Shown here: positions 8,901 to 18,491 of the stretch, one piece after another
How positions within the stretch are numbered: the first letter of the stretch is position 1
Layout of the letters: every line of letters begins with the position of its first letter
Assembly (NCBI GenBank): GCA_020284085.1
Contig: JACEVL010000972.1
Span: 62,001-126,000, forward strand
DNA from: Aporrectodea caliginosa
Taxonomy: Eukaryota > Annelida > Clitellata > Crassiclitellata > Lumbricidae
Direction of reading: 5' to 3'
Length of the DNA: 64,000 nucleotides
Notes under the pieces: model-generated
The model's database searches: none
What the model saw: only the letters and a program-made list of their open reading frames with translations
Told to the model about the DNA's origin: nothing
Position numbers and translations under genes: made by a program

Positions 8901-11900
8901 CCACTCTTCTTTCCCCAGTCTCTTCTCCCCCCCACTCTTCTCCCCCACTCTTCTCCACTCTTCTCCCCACTCTTCTCCCCCACTCTTCTCCCCCCACTCT
9001 TCTCCCCCACTCTTCTCCCCACTCTTCTCCCCCACTCTTTCCCCCCCCACTCTTCTCCTCCACTCTTCTCCCCACTCTTCTCCCCCCCACTCTTCCCCCA
9101 CTCTTCTCTTTCAGGCACCAGGAGCATTCCATCATGCACGTTTGATGGTGAAAGCTATCTTTAGCATTAAAATATTTCTTTTCCATCAGCTATTATCTCC
9201 AACTGCCAAAGCACAGTAAGTGTGAAGCACAGTGTAAAGGAGCTGGCACTGTTTGTGAGCCTTGTCTATTTTCGGTTCTGGCATGAAGCTCCTCTGCCTA
9301 TAAGAGCACCACTCAACGATCTATTGCTACTGGAGGATCTCAGTAAATATCTAAATGTGAGTCTGGCAAAGGTTGCATCGACCACATTCGGTAGGCATAT
9401 CTGGTACGTTTCAGAAATTTTGGTCAGCTTGTCCTTGTTTGAAAAAACTGATGGTGACAAACCTCCACCTTCCACACTCCACAGTCCATCAATTATGTGA
9501 AGTGCCTCGACCAACCTCCTGAACCCCTCAGCTCCCTTGGGCTTGCATCTTCCGTCACAGAGAGAACTACTGTCATCGTTGACATTCTGAACTTGAATGG
9601 AAAAGAGAAGGCCCAAGGCTTCCTGGTATAGGATCCTAAGGAATGATGCGATGATCACTCCTACCAGGACCTCCTAAAGGCAGCGTCAGCCATGACAGGT
9701 ATGAACGACTCTAATGTGAGAGCCATTGGTTTGATGTAGCAGTAGAATTAATCGTTGACAAATAATGAAGAGCAGCAGTTCCTTCTTCAGCTCGCGAAAC
9801 GCTGCAGGAACACCGATGCATTCTGCTCTAAGGCCACGCTTATGAAGATGACAGTGGACATAGCAACCCAAGAAAAGTTCCAGTGTTTCCATAGCAAAAT
9901 TAAACATTTTGGAACCTTTTCTTATTTTAATTGCTGCACTATATGTTTTCCTTCAACTCAAATTCTGTTTTCTGTTCTTAGTGCAGATTACCGATTTCAT
10001 GCTTAATATGGAGAAAATACCCTGACCTTGAGCGACCTCTAAATATTCATCAATCTCTCTCAAATTTGGTAAAGGTAATAGGGGGCAGCCATAGAACAAA
10101 AGGAGGGTTGTGGAGGGCAACTCTGAGACACTTTGTGTTTTTGGACCACCCTAATACCCAATATACCCGAGGTATCGGGGGGGGGATGATACAACCCTCT
10201 GGATTTTCGTCTATATCTTATTTGTCATTTAATATTAAGAGACACAAATTATACCATTCTATGGAGGGAATGTGGGGCTACATTTGTGTGGTCACTGAGT
10301 TGACCTGCGACAACCGAAAGTGCTCAAAATAAATTAAAATGTATGAAAATAGGTTACACTTTCACACTTTCACACATTTTTCATGTTTTTTCGATTATAA
10401 CGTAATCATAATTTATTTTAGAAGAGAAATAAATTATGCCGTTGCATAGAGGACATCTAGCGCTATTTTTCATACTGATTAATTTGTTTTTGATGACCGG
10501 AAGTGTTCAAAATAAATAATAATACGCGTAATCTGTGTGAAAATGGCTGAATACAGCATCACAACGTAAACCGATATATATGTAGGCCTATGGATATATA
10601 TATGGATATATATGTATGGATGTATTGTATATTTATACGTATATAAACATGTATGTGTGCATCTTGGATACATGGTTTAGTTTCAAAACACACATAATCT
10701 TATATATGTTTATCCAAAGAGTACAAAATGTACTCAATAATATGAAATATCGCTAATTATCGGTTCCTTTGTTAAAAATGATGTAATTTCGAGGTGCATT
10801 CACATAATGTACAACTAAATATACCATTTTGTACAGAATTGAATGCTGAATCCATTGATGTATTACAAGATATAATATGTGAAACCAAACCCGAAATCCA
10901 GGGGGGTGGTAACCACCCCCTTGGTAGCCAACGTCACAAAAAAGCTTAGTAGCCTGAGGGTTAAATCTGGCCTATGGGGAAGTAGCGGGTTAATTCGCTA
11001 TTCATGAGACAGGTGCAACGCTCTACGCTGCGAATAAGGCTACTCCGACTCTGAGGTAGGAGTAAGGCCTCTATTCCCAGCTTAAAGGCGATTAACAAAA
11101 TGTCGGCCGTCGTTTTTCGTTGCATTCGACGACGTTTTAGACATCAATAAGTGTTTAAGAGAAGCTGTAATTAACTCGTTTCGTTCGCCAACGGCGACCT
11201 TTAAATTGCCTTTCATTTCACCGTCACAAAAATTAATGTTAAAATTTGACGTGATGTCTGACAATGTTGCATTCGAAGTGCCACGTGTATCCGTTAGGCC
11301 TTGATCTGTCCCAACTTCACCGTAAACTTCAAAATCTTTTCATTCTTCCTTTGCTGCTAATTAACGTCCACTCTCATATTTAGGCCTACTGTAACGAAAA
11401 AACGACTCTTGATTTTACATTTCTATTAAATTAGATTTGTTTTGCCTTACCGCCGTCTTTCAATTTTAATTTGTATACATGTACAATTGTACATTGTCCT
11501 CACAACCGTGAAATTCGATATTCCGACCTCCTCACTATTAATACTATATTATATTATTTTTACTTCTGCTTTATTTTACATTCTATTTCGATGCAAATGC
11601 TGCGCGTTTGGTAGTGGGGTAATAAAGGCTAGACTTACTTGCTTACTTACTTTACTTTTCGTCTGTAACGGACCTGTTTGCGCATGCGCGATCAACGATA
11701 ACCACTCAAATATTGGGAAAACCCAGCGTCAGTGTAGTTTACGCTCAGAGTAACTAATCGGACGTCTACTCCTGTTTTATGAATACCGACGACGACTAAG
11801 TTTTATTCAGGGAATAGTTATTCACGGCGTAGGCGCTACTCCCGAGTAGCTTACTCCTATCTTCATGAATACGGTCCCTGAAGTCAATGTATCCTCATTT

Positions 11901-14900
11901 CACATAATTCATCCAGTGTCCGAGACTTGGGTGTCACCCTTGATAGCATCCTGTCGTTCTGCGAGCACCTTATGCACTTGACGCGCTCATGTTACTATCA
12001 CCTGAGGCGCCTGAGAGCCATCAGAAGATCTGTTTCCTCTTCTGTGTTTACAACCATAGTCCATGCTTTCATCTGCATGCTGTCGCATTGACTACTACAA
12101 TTCACTATTTGCTGGGCTTTCAAAGGCAAGCATAAAAATTATCCTCCCTTCAGTCGGTTATGAACTCGGCAGCCAGGTTCATCGCCCGTCTCCCTCGCTA
12201 CTCTCACATCTCTACCTACATGACTGATGTCCTACACTGGCTCCCCGTTACCTCTCTTGTCCAATACAAGGTACTTACTCCGACTCACTACTGCTCTAGC
12301 CTCTTAGTCTGAAGAACTCAACTGGACCTAGCTCCTAAATATCTGTGTGACTTAATGCGCAAACCTCTATCTGCTGTCTCTTTCCGCCCTCTCCGGTCTG
12401 CGGATCGACTTGATCTCCTGGTTACCCGGGCAAGGACTGCCACGGCCCAGCACCGTGCCTTCGCCATCGTGGGTCCTTCTATGTGGAATGACCTCCACCC
12501 TTAATCTGTAGTCGGGGTCCCACCTTCATCCCTTCGTTGCTTGAAAACTTTCTTATTTTTCCCCGGGCTGTCACGCTGAGAGCGCCTCTGAATAGCTAGT
12601 GCTGTAAGAGGCGCTTTACAAATTCTCAGATCTATACGATACGATGTGTGCATTTCGTACAGTACAGGCAGTATGCGACCGCATAGAGCCCAAAAACTTG
12701 GGCCGCCACATTTCATGATGCCTTCTACATGTATAATAATTATTAGTTCTTATTTTTACTAATAATGAAATACTAATGAAAGCATTAATGAGTCCTGACA
12801 CTTTTTATATATATATATAATATATATAATTATATATTATATATATATATATATTGATCGTCATAAAATTGACGAAATAAATAACGCAGATCTTTATCTA
12901 TTCTAATCTAATGACTTCTATTGCGCCGTAATAATAATGTCCAAGATATCAGTCGATAATCGCTTAAGGATCCTGAGTGGCCGAGTGGGTTGGTGCCTGC
13001 TCGTCACGTCGGCGCCCCCGGGTTAGATTCCGGGTCGGTCGGTTTATCAGAGATTAATTTCTCGGATCTTTACTGCGGGTGGTTCGGTCGCATTATAGAC
13101 GTGGAGTACAATACAACACACAATACAACACATCACAATACAACTGGGGCGCGGTGGTTTGGGGTATGTTCGGTGCCTTGCAGCTGAAGGGTTGCGGGTT
13201 CGAATCCACCTCAAAGTCGCCGCGTAGGGACCCTGGGCAAGTCCTTCACTCGCAATTGCTCATGCGCTTCGGCGTGAAACTCCGATTCAGCGTTCGCGCA
13301 GTAGTCGGGAGCGCCTCTGAATGAGAAATCTGGTAGGGGCGCTATAACAAGTGTTCAAATACAATACAAATTATACAATACAATACAGTGAAACTGCAAA
13401 GCATCCTTACTAAAAGTCATTCAGTCAACGACACTTGGCCTTAATTTCATTTATTTTTCTTCCGTTTAATTCTCTATTTTGATGCGCCCAGGAACGTTAC
13501 TTGTGGTCAACCGCAGTATTGCGACTATTTCGATACTACTTCAGTAGTTTTCATGATGCCTTCTACATGTATAATGTATATTATAATACGATAGTTTTCA
13601 CAATTTAAAAATATTCTGCACAAAAATTATCCAGTTGCGGCATCGCTAAAGCAGGTCCACGGCACCTGTTGGTGCCGCGGCATCTGGGTTGGGAAACCTT
13701 GGCCTGCATATTTTGCTTGCTAAGCTTGTAATTTAAATATTAGTTTTAGGAAGTTTTCTTACAGAGGTTATGGATGCCTTTGTCTAAATAAGCATAAATG
13801 TTTCTCTTTCAGCCTCGACTCCGAATTGTTCATCAAACACAGGCAACGCAGATGAAAGAATAATTGAACACGGTTACCTGTGGATGGTGTGCCGCATCAT
13901 TTATATTATAACTGATAGGAACTTGATTCCCATCTTTAAGTGGACCAAAGACAGCACAACGAACGTCATCGTTGCAAACACGACAGCCGCTTCGTTCAAC
14001 CATAGGTCTACAGAACCTTTGACCGCTACTTCCTCAGTGCTAGCGCAAGTACACTCTGATGACAACGGCGCCACATTCAAGTGTCAGATTACATTTCAGG
14101 TGCCAGACAACAGTGCAGTAATTCCAGTTTCTGAATACACGTGGAATTATACGATAAATGTTACGTGTAAGTAATGTTCTTTCATTGCCATCATGTTTGC
14201 TGTTGCTCTTACATTGTAATTCACATTGACATCTTAGCACCTGTACCACCAAACCCACAAGCAAAGTTACGACTCACATCAAATACATAGTGCAGTTACA
14301 GTAACTGTAAGCCCATACATCAATGCCAGCTGGATTAATCTTGTTCCATTTGGGACATAGTAAATTGATCAGCTGCTGATGTTGTTTAAGCAGACAAAAT
14401 CAATTAGGCCTATGTCAATTTTGCCGTTGCATGCAGGATAAAATGTAAAAAATAAGCGTCAGTTCCTGAATTGTTGGTCTCGGATTGAATAGTTTTGAAC
14501 TTAAAAGCAAGCTTGGCAGTAACCTAAGAACAATGTAACTATTAACTTAACGATGAACATACTATAGGCCCTACTCGTTTACCATCTCTGAAAAGATGGA
14601 GTCTATATAGCTCATCGAATTAATAGCCGTTTTCGATTTGCATAAACAATCCGTGCCCGACGCTGCCCTGTCAAAAACAAGCAAAGTAAGGGAACTTATA
14701 ACCATGGTTAGAGATGTATTGTTTTTTGGCCGATTTGGGCTTTGTCTTTTGGCCTAGGTCACCTCTGTGCTAATAGGTAACGAATTAAGGACGAGAATTT
14801 TTAGTTTATATTAACTTTCTTGTAGGTCTTATAAATGAATAAGTGGAGCCTGCGACTATTCTAATAGGCATGAAGATTAGGTATTTCTTCACTAAATTGT

Positions 14901-15283
14901 TTAAAGGTATTGTTTTAGATATCTTTGTTCAAAGCTCTTTGATACCAGATATACATGTAGGCCTTTCTGTATATCGTGAAAAAGGGATTGATTCAATTAT
15001 AAGCACATAATACCGGTACAAGAAACTTAAACTATACATGTGTTAATTTTAGATGGACCGAGGAACCTTAGCATCTCAAGACATAAAGGTCGTCTTGTAT
15101 GTTCAGCTGATGGCAATCCAACCCCGACCTTCAGATGGACAAACGTTGAAACAAACCGATCTGTAGAGGGACGGGTTCTACTATTTAATGAAGCGTTGGA
15201 ATCAGATGAGAAACACAATGTCGAATGCACAGCTGAAAATGACCTGGGGACTCAAAGGAAAAGGATTCCTCTCTTGAATAATG
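5905..15283 (+). CDS. Receptor B: IgSF receptor, signal + three Ig-like domains, no TM exon found
   Basis: Join 5905-5932, 6427-6750, 13813-14166, 15053-15283. All joins are phase 1 and give one open frame of 312 codons. The product would be a cleaved signal peptide, a V/I-like D1, a D2 with the conserved extra cysteine, and a C2/I-like D3. No TM or tail exon of either known type occurs before the next paralog at 29.4 kb, which is a TE-filled gap. Options are a 3'-truncated pseudogene, a secreted product, or splicing across the gap into the TM/tail exons of C. The 7-kb D1-D2 intron carries nested transposons. Confidence 0.65.
6427..6750 (+). CDS. Receptor B D1 exon, V/I-like Ig domain
   Basis: 324 bp, phase 1-1. 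It completes the signal peptide (IISSNVGS) and then shows Ig hallmarks: EMKC on strand B, a Trp 10 residues later, and DHAGGYKC as the DxAxYxC strand F motif. GQHDLIIDSV before it is kept in D (GQHSLIIDSV) and F (GQYNLIIDIV). Acceptor TTTCAG, donor TTTTAG|GTAACT. Confidence 0.85.
7455..8400 (+). mobile_element. CR1/L2-like LINE reverse transcriptase, 5' part of a split copy
   Basis: Frameshifted frames encode RT motifs of the Jockey/CR1 superfamily: SQSGFR, a DVSSAFD palm segment, a GVPQGSVLGP motif near 7855-7885, and YADDVQ near 7955 as the catalytic YADD box. After a small insertion (7990-8228) the frame resumes with LHSWMSANRLNLNSSKTQ. The element is cut at about 8400 by a 3.5-kb nested insertion and resumes at 11881. 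It lies in the D1-D2 intron of receptor B. Confidence 0.85.
7990..8228 (+). mobile_element. Short retroposon insertion inside the LINE
   Basis: It interrupts the YADD region of the LINE and is flanked by the direct repeat ATGGTCC (7983-7989 and 8229-8235). Its 3' end has AATAAAGC and a TTGATTGATTTGATTTG tail, as expected for a non-LTR retroposon or SINE. It also duplicates AACCTTTGTACATGG at its left edge. Confidence 0.6.
8870..9112. repeat. ACTCTTCTCCCCC minisatellite
   Basis: About 18 tandem copies of a 12-14 bp C/T-only unit. It creates long open frames on both strands (Ser/Pro/Leu or Gly/Glu/Arg repeats) that I regard as artefacts of composition. Strand asymmetry is extreme, so a triplex or H-DNA structure is possible. 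Confidence 0.9.
9105..9660 (+). pseudogene. Decayed transposase-type gene fragment
   Basis: Broken frames keep recognisable blocks: APGAFHHARLMVKAIFS, KELALFVSLVYFRFW, then FGRHIWYVSEILVSL. I recognise these as part of a repeat-encoded protein family common in cnidarian and marine invertebrate genomes (GAMHHARWMAKA and RHLWYLSEELV in better copies). Its middle and end are represented at 23147-24891. Stops and frameshifts make it non-functional. Confidence 0.6.
10330..10740. other. AT-rich tract with TATA/TATG simple repeats, no gene
   Basis: Includes a GATATATATGTATGG-type tract at 10575-10660. It is part of the TTAA element. Confidence 0.5.
11881..12640 (+). mobile_element. CR1/L2-like LINE, 3' part of the split copy
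   Basis: Continues the element of 7455-8400: degenerate frames with SACCRIDYYNSLFAGL, VMNSAARFIARLPR, VLHWLPVTSLVQYK and FAIVGPSMWNDL, the usual CR1/L2 RT C-terminus. It ends with a tail (GAGAGCGCCTCTGAATAG, then GGCGCTTTACAAATTCTCAG) shared with the 3' ends of the SINEs in this window. Confidence 0.85.
12800..12855. repeat. (TA)n microsatellite
   Basis: Near-pure TA dinucleotide tract with small interruptions. Confidence 0.85.
12968..13390 (+). mobile_element. Two-headed tRNA-derived SINE, copy 1
   Basis: The first head has an A-box-like GTGGCCGAGTGGGT and a decayed B box. A second head starting GGGGCGCGGTGG has a perfect B box GGTTCGAATCC at about 13197-13207. Between them is a linker with TCAGAGATTAATTTCTCGG. 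The 3' end is GAGCGCCTCTGAATGAG...GGCGCTATAACAAG plus an ACAAT-rich tail, shared with the local CR1-like LINEs. Other copies lie at 25162, 29026, 35986 and 42187. Confidence 0.85.
13813..14166 (+). CDS. Receptor B D2 exon, unusual Ig-like domain
   Basis: 354 bp, phase 1-1, 118 residues, acceptor CTTTCAG, donor T|GTAAGT. Ig pattern: WMVC (Cys 27), then IFKWTKD about 19 residues later, and SDDNGATFKC as strand F. A further Cys lies at residue 6 (TPNCSSN) and is conserved in all four D2 exons of the cluster. Five N-x-S/T sites suggest heavy glycosylation. Not assignable to a named Ig set by eye. Confidence 0.82.
15053..15283 (+). CDS. Receptor B D3 exon, C2/I-like Ig domain
   Basis: 231 bp, phase 1-1. 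It opens with GPRNLSI, then LVCSADGNPTPTFRW (strand B Cys and Trp with the GNPxP motif of I-set/C2 domains) and NVECTAEN as strand F. The same opening is found in C (31968) and D (44536). The donor is G|GTTAGA. Confidence 0.85.
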
Positions 15284-15329
15284 GTTAGATGCTTAACCCT
15301 GATTATTATTCCTTCTGATTTTACCAAAT

Positions 15330-15425
15330 ACAGAGAGCGGCTGAGAGAGACACAGAGAGAGAGGAGACAGAGAGGACAGAGAAGATAGCGCGCGAGAGAG
15401 ACAGAGATAGGGAGAGATGCAGAAA
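15330..15425. repeat. GA-rich low-complexity tract
   Basis: AGAGAGACAGAG-type sequence downstream of the D3 exon. A similar tract follows the D3 exon of C (32310-32430), so it may be an inherited intron feature. Confidence 0.7.
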
Positions 15426-15525
15426 TGAACAGCAGTAAGTTAGACAGCCAGAAAACACAAGGCCCAGTACATTAAAAACAGGAAACAAACTAATTTGATT
15501 TCTATAAACATTATACATATTCAGA

Positions 15526-15888
15526 GTAGTTGTGGCTCCGGATTTTAATAAGTTGACGAATATATACGTAAATACAGCGGGTTCCACAATAGAACTTGAG
15601 GAAGACCCTCATTTCGTATTCCTACGCCCTCGAACTGTCAATGGACGAATCTCAATGACCAAGGTCCTGATCACTGGGTCGCTGCATCGCGAAACTTTTC
15701 GTTGTCTTCCCAGTTTACCCTGGTACCAAATTATACTGCATGGCGAAAGTGGACACGTGTACGCAAAACAACATGGCCATGGTCGTTACACGGAGTCGAA
15801 ACCTCCACCGCAGGATTATCGACGAAGTGTGCTAACTATTATAAACCACTTGTCAGTTTGTGGTTTTGCCAACCTGAATTTCTATTAA
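15526..15888 (+). CDS. Unrecognised open frame after receptor B D3
   Basis: An open frame of about 120 codons following a possible acceptor (ATATTCAG at 15518-15525). It contains NTAGSTIELEEDPHFVFLRP and RETFRCLP. It needs phase 2 entry, while the preceding receptor exon ends in phase 1, so it does not splice simply to receptor B. I recognise no domain. An overlapping +3 frame (15702-15929) is also open, so it may be chance or repeat-derived sequence bordering the LINE at 16000. Confidence 0.2.
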   Translation, partial: VVVAPDFNKLTNIYVNTAGSTIELEEDPHFVFLRPRTVNGRISMTKVLITGSLHRETFRCLPSLPWYQIILHGESGHVYAKQHGHGRYTESKPPPQDYRRSVLTIINHLSVCGFANLNFY

Positions 15889-15999
15889 ACGAATATTTGA
15901 TGATGACCTCTTGTCAGTCAATAACATAGCGACTGACGAATGCTTAAGGTATCAGGTATCATAAAGTAGGCCTACTTTCATTCAGTTGATCACTCTATC

Positions 16000-17205
16000 T
16001 TGCTCCAATATCTCCTTTGTGTTGGCTGGTGCTACCTTATATGTAGAGTGGCTCGCTCCTTTCTGTCTGAGCGCACTAGCTGTTCGGTACTTGTAGGTCT
16101 GCAACTTGGGCAAATTGAACGCCCGTTCAGCCATTCGCTCATCGGCCGCCTTCCTAAATATGCTTATGTATATATGCTTGGATCAATGCTTGGCCCTCTC
16201 CTCTTTGTTCTATATACGGCCGATGTGGAGAGAATTATAGAAGTACATGGCCTCCTCCACCACTGCTATGCAGACGATACACAGCTTTACTAAGTCTTCT
16301 TCTGTGAACCATCACAAACAGCTGAGCAAAAACTGTGTATCGAGCGCATATCAGAGTGGATGACATCAAACCGGTTCAAACTTAATCCATCCAAGACCGA
16401 GTTTATATGGTGCACAACCCTCAGGCGTCAACATCTACTTGACGGCAGTACCTTCGCCCTTGGCGATGCTGAAGTCCACCCAGCTGACACATCCGCATTC
16501 CGCAACCTTGGTGTCCACTTTGACAGCTGCCTGATCATAACGGCTCATGTGAGTCAACTAGCTCGAGGTTGCTTCTACCAACTGCGTCGAATTAAAACCA
16601 TCCGCAGATTCATTCCAACCTCAACCGCCGTCATATTGGTCAACAGCTTCATTGTCTCCAGGGTTGACTACTGCAACAGCCTACTGGCGGGTCTGCCGAA
16701 TTGTCAGCTAAGCCGGATACAATCAGTGCTTAACTCTACCGCACGTGTCATATACGGCCGGACACCAAATGATCACGTCACAGACCTGCTGCGCGACAAT
16801 CTACACTGGCTGCGTGTTCCCCAGCGGATCACATACAAGCTGTGCTTGATAGCCTACAAATCATTGAATGACTGTTACAGTATGCCAGACTACATATCAG
16901 ACTTCTGCATTCGGGTAGCAGACAACCGGAACAGAAGTCGGCTACGATCCTCATAAAAAAAATCTGCAACAGGTCCCGCGGTTTTCTACGAGGTTTGGCT
17001 ACTGTTCCTTCTCTGTCGCAGGAACTACTGCATGGAACAGTCTTCCAGACCATGTAAAGAATGTGCCATCTCTGGAGACATTTAAATCAAAATTCAAGAC
17101 CTATCTATTTAGACAATCATAATTATGACTCTGATTGATATGCTGAACTCATGTGTAGCGCCCTTTCCTTCGGCCTCGGCCGAGCTACGGCGCTATAGAA
17201 ATCGT
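16000..17205 (+). mobile_element. CR1/L2-like LINE 3' half (RT C-terminus)
   Basis: Encodes GSMLGPLLFVLYTADV, then CYADDTQLY, the catalytic box in the CR1/L2 form. One in-frame TAA follows at 16291-16293. The frame continues through TSNRFKLNPSKTEFIW, VSRVDYCNSLLAGLPN and DNLHWLRVPQRITYK to 16956, then a shift, then TTAWNSLPDHVKNVPSLETF and KTYLFRQS. The 3' end is CGGCGCTATAGAAATCGTA plus an (ATT)n tail. It is 5'-truncated, with one stop and one frameshift, so fairly young but inactive. Confidence 0.9.
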
Positions 17206-17206
17206 A

Positions 17207-17283
<77 letters not shown>

Positions 17284-17309
17284 TTTTTTTTTTTTTTTTT
17301 TTTTTTTTG
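17206..17309. repeat. (ATT)n followed by a 27-base T run
   Basis: About 25 ATT units then poly-T. The ATT part is the tail of the + strand LINE. The T run is the poly-A tail of the minus-strand retroelement that follows. Confidence 0.9.
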
Positions 17310-18300
17310 CCCCGAGGTATACAGGATCCCTCAGGGACTTGAACATTATCTATTGTAGAAAATTGTCTGGAAAGGCCCTACTCAACTATCTCTTGACCGG
17401 CGAAAGTGCCCCCAAAAGCCACTGCATTAAAACGTTGTATCGTCATTGAGATTCGTTGGAACAAAAAAGATGTCTCCCTTGGGTCTCCAGTTACGGTGCC
17501 TAGCTTTTTTCCCAGGTCCGAAAGGAAGGTCAGACCTTCGTTGTTGATTGGACCCAGTGTTTCGAAAGCCAAGGGGACAAAAAAATACGTGGAGGACAGT
17601 TGGCTGTATTTGTCTAGTTTGCGGTCCGACGCCTTCTCGGCTGCCGCGCCGGCCGTTTGGGAGGTGTCAGGCAGGTAGGAAGCGGCCAGAGTGTCTGTTA
17701 CGGTCGCATCCCAGATGAGGCATCGCCCGGCGCGCCAAGGGATGAGGGTGAGACCATCCGGTCTCCTGCCGTCTGTTCTCACGAGGCCCGCCGGCTCCTT
17801 TGTGGACGGATAACCTGCACGGACCAAGCCCCGAAAGACCAGATCGTTCAAAGAGGCATGTCGGGGCAAGCGACCCGGGCCCAGTGCGCAGGAGAGCCCA
17901 TGATGACCATCCGTCAACACCGGGGCTCCGCAGGGGCACCCATGTGGTTCGCAAAGCGGGACCCCCAACCGAAGGCCCGCCGCCACCCTGACCGATTCGT
18001 CGTCCAGCCTAAGCCCGCAGCTTGTGACAGGGAGGGCCAGCAGCCAGTCCCCTGCATGTGGGGCGGACACCGCCCTGAGACGTGCCTGATTTTTTGGGTC
18101 AGACAGCCTGGCGTACAGGCCAGAGACGACTCCGTCGATCAGGGGCCTGTCCCATGCCGACTGTCTGTGGGCGAGACTGCCCTCTGGGCGTCGCTCCGCG
18201 CCTGCCCCGATCCACATGGCCAACTGTTTCAAGCATTGCGGGTCGGCCTCGGCCGTCTCTCCCAGCATGGTGGACTGGAGCAGGTCGGTGCTCGCGGCTG
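17310..18300 (-). mobile_element. C-terminal fragment of a retrotransposon polyprotein
   Basis: Minus frame of 296 codons (18268-17378), unusually GC-rich for the window. It contains CGLRLDDESVRVAAGLRLG, then a Cys/His cluster (CEPHGCPCG, GHHGLSC), KEPAGLVRTDGRRPDGLT, WDATVTDTLAASYL and FETLGPINNEGL, ending with RFNAVAFGGTF. I recall this ensemble from retrotransposon-derived ORFs of corals, molluscs and hemichordates. It has no RT domain here, so it is 5'-truncated. A poly-T run on the + strand marks its 3' end. The open frame and GC bias suggest recent arrival. Confidence 0.7.
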
Positions 18301-18332
18301 ATATATTATTATTAATATTATTAATATATTAA

Positions 18333-18375
<43 letters not shown>

Positions 18376-18392
18376 ATTATTATTATCATCAT
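18301..18392. repeat. (ATT)n microsatellite
   Basis: ATT/ATC repeat abutting the 5' break of the minus-strand retroelement. Confidence 0.9.
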
Positions 18393-18491
18393 CATAATAT
18401 GCGTGATGTTCCTCACAGGTTCCGTGTTTCTGAGCGCATTTCCCACCGAATTGTTGCACTTGTCTGGAGGTGCCTTCTTGGCTGTGCTCCA

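Larger units (their letters stand above)
8616..10151 (+). mobile_element. Inner TIR element (GGGTGGTCCA ends, TA target)
   Basis: It begins GGGTGGTCCA and ends TGGACCACCC, flanked by TA on both sides. It contains a pyrimidine minisatellite (8870-9112) and a decayed transposase-like gene (9105-9660) related to the one at 23.1-24.9 kb. That larger element has similar GGGTG ends in a TA-rich target, so they belong to one group. Superfamily not named. Confidence 0.65.
8440..10960. mobile_element. TTAA-flanked piggyBac-type element
   Basis: It is bounded by TTAA on both sides (8436-8439 and 10961-10964). Ends are CCCTCGGGCTACCAAG and the inverted CTTGGTAGCC...GCCTGAGGG, imperfect TIRs beginning CCCT, typical of piggyBac. 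The right TIR has a 22-bp spacer relative to the left. No piggyBac transposase frame is seen, so this is a non-autonomous copy carrying another element inside. Confidence 0.75.
8401..11880. mobile_element. Composite nested insertion splitting the LINE
   Basis: Material between the two LINE halves. The outer edges show a weak inverted similarity: ATTCATGGGAGG at the left, and the complement of ATTCATGAAGATAGGAG at the right (about 11850-11875). That suggests an outer TIR element into which the TTAA element at 8440-10960 inserted. The stretch 10965-11850 has no coding potential. Confidence 0.5.

Noticed and set aside
8813..9186. Long Gly/Glu/Arg and Ser/Pro/Leu frames
   Set aside because: Products of the CT minisatellite read in different frames; no codon-level logic.
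13197..13207. tRNA gene suggested by a perfect B box
   Set aside because: Part of the two-headed SINE, present in several copies with the same flanks; the acceptor stem does not close as in a functional tRNA.
17657..18315. 214-codon and shorter + strand frames
   Set aside because: GC-rich shadows of the minus-strand retrotransposon frame, which shows real motifs.
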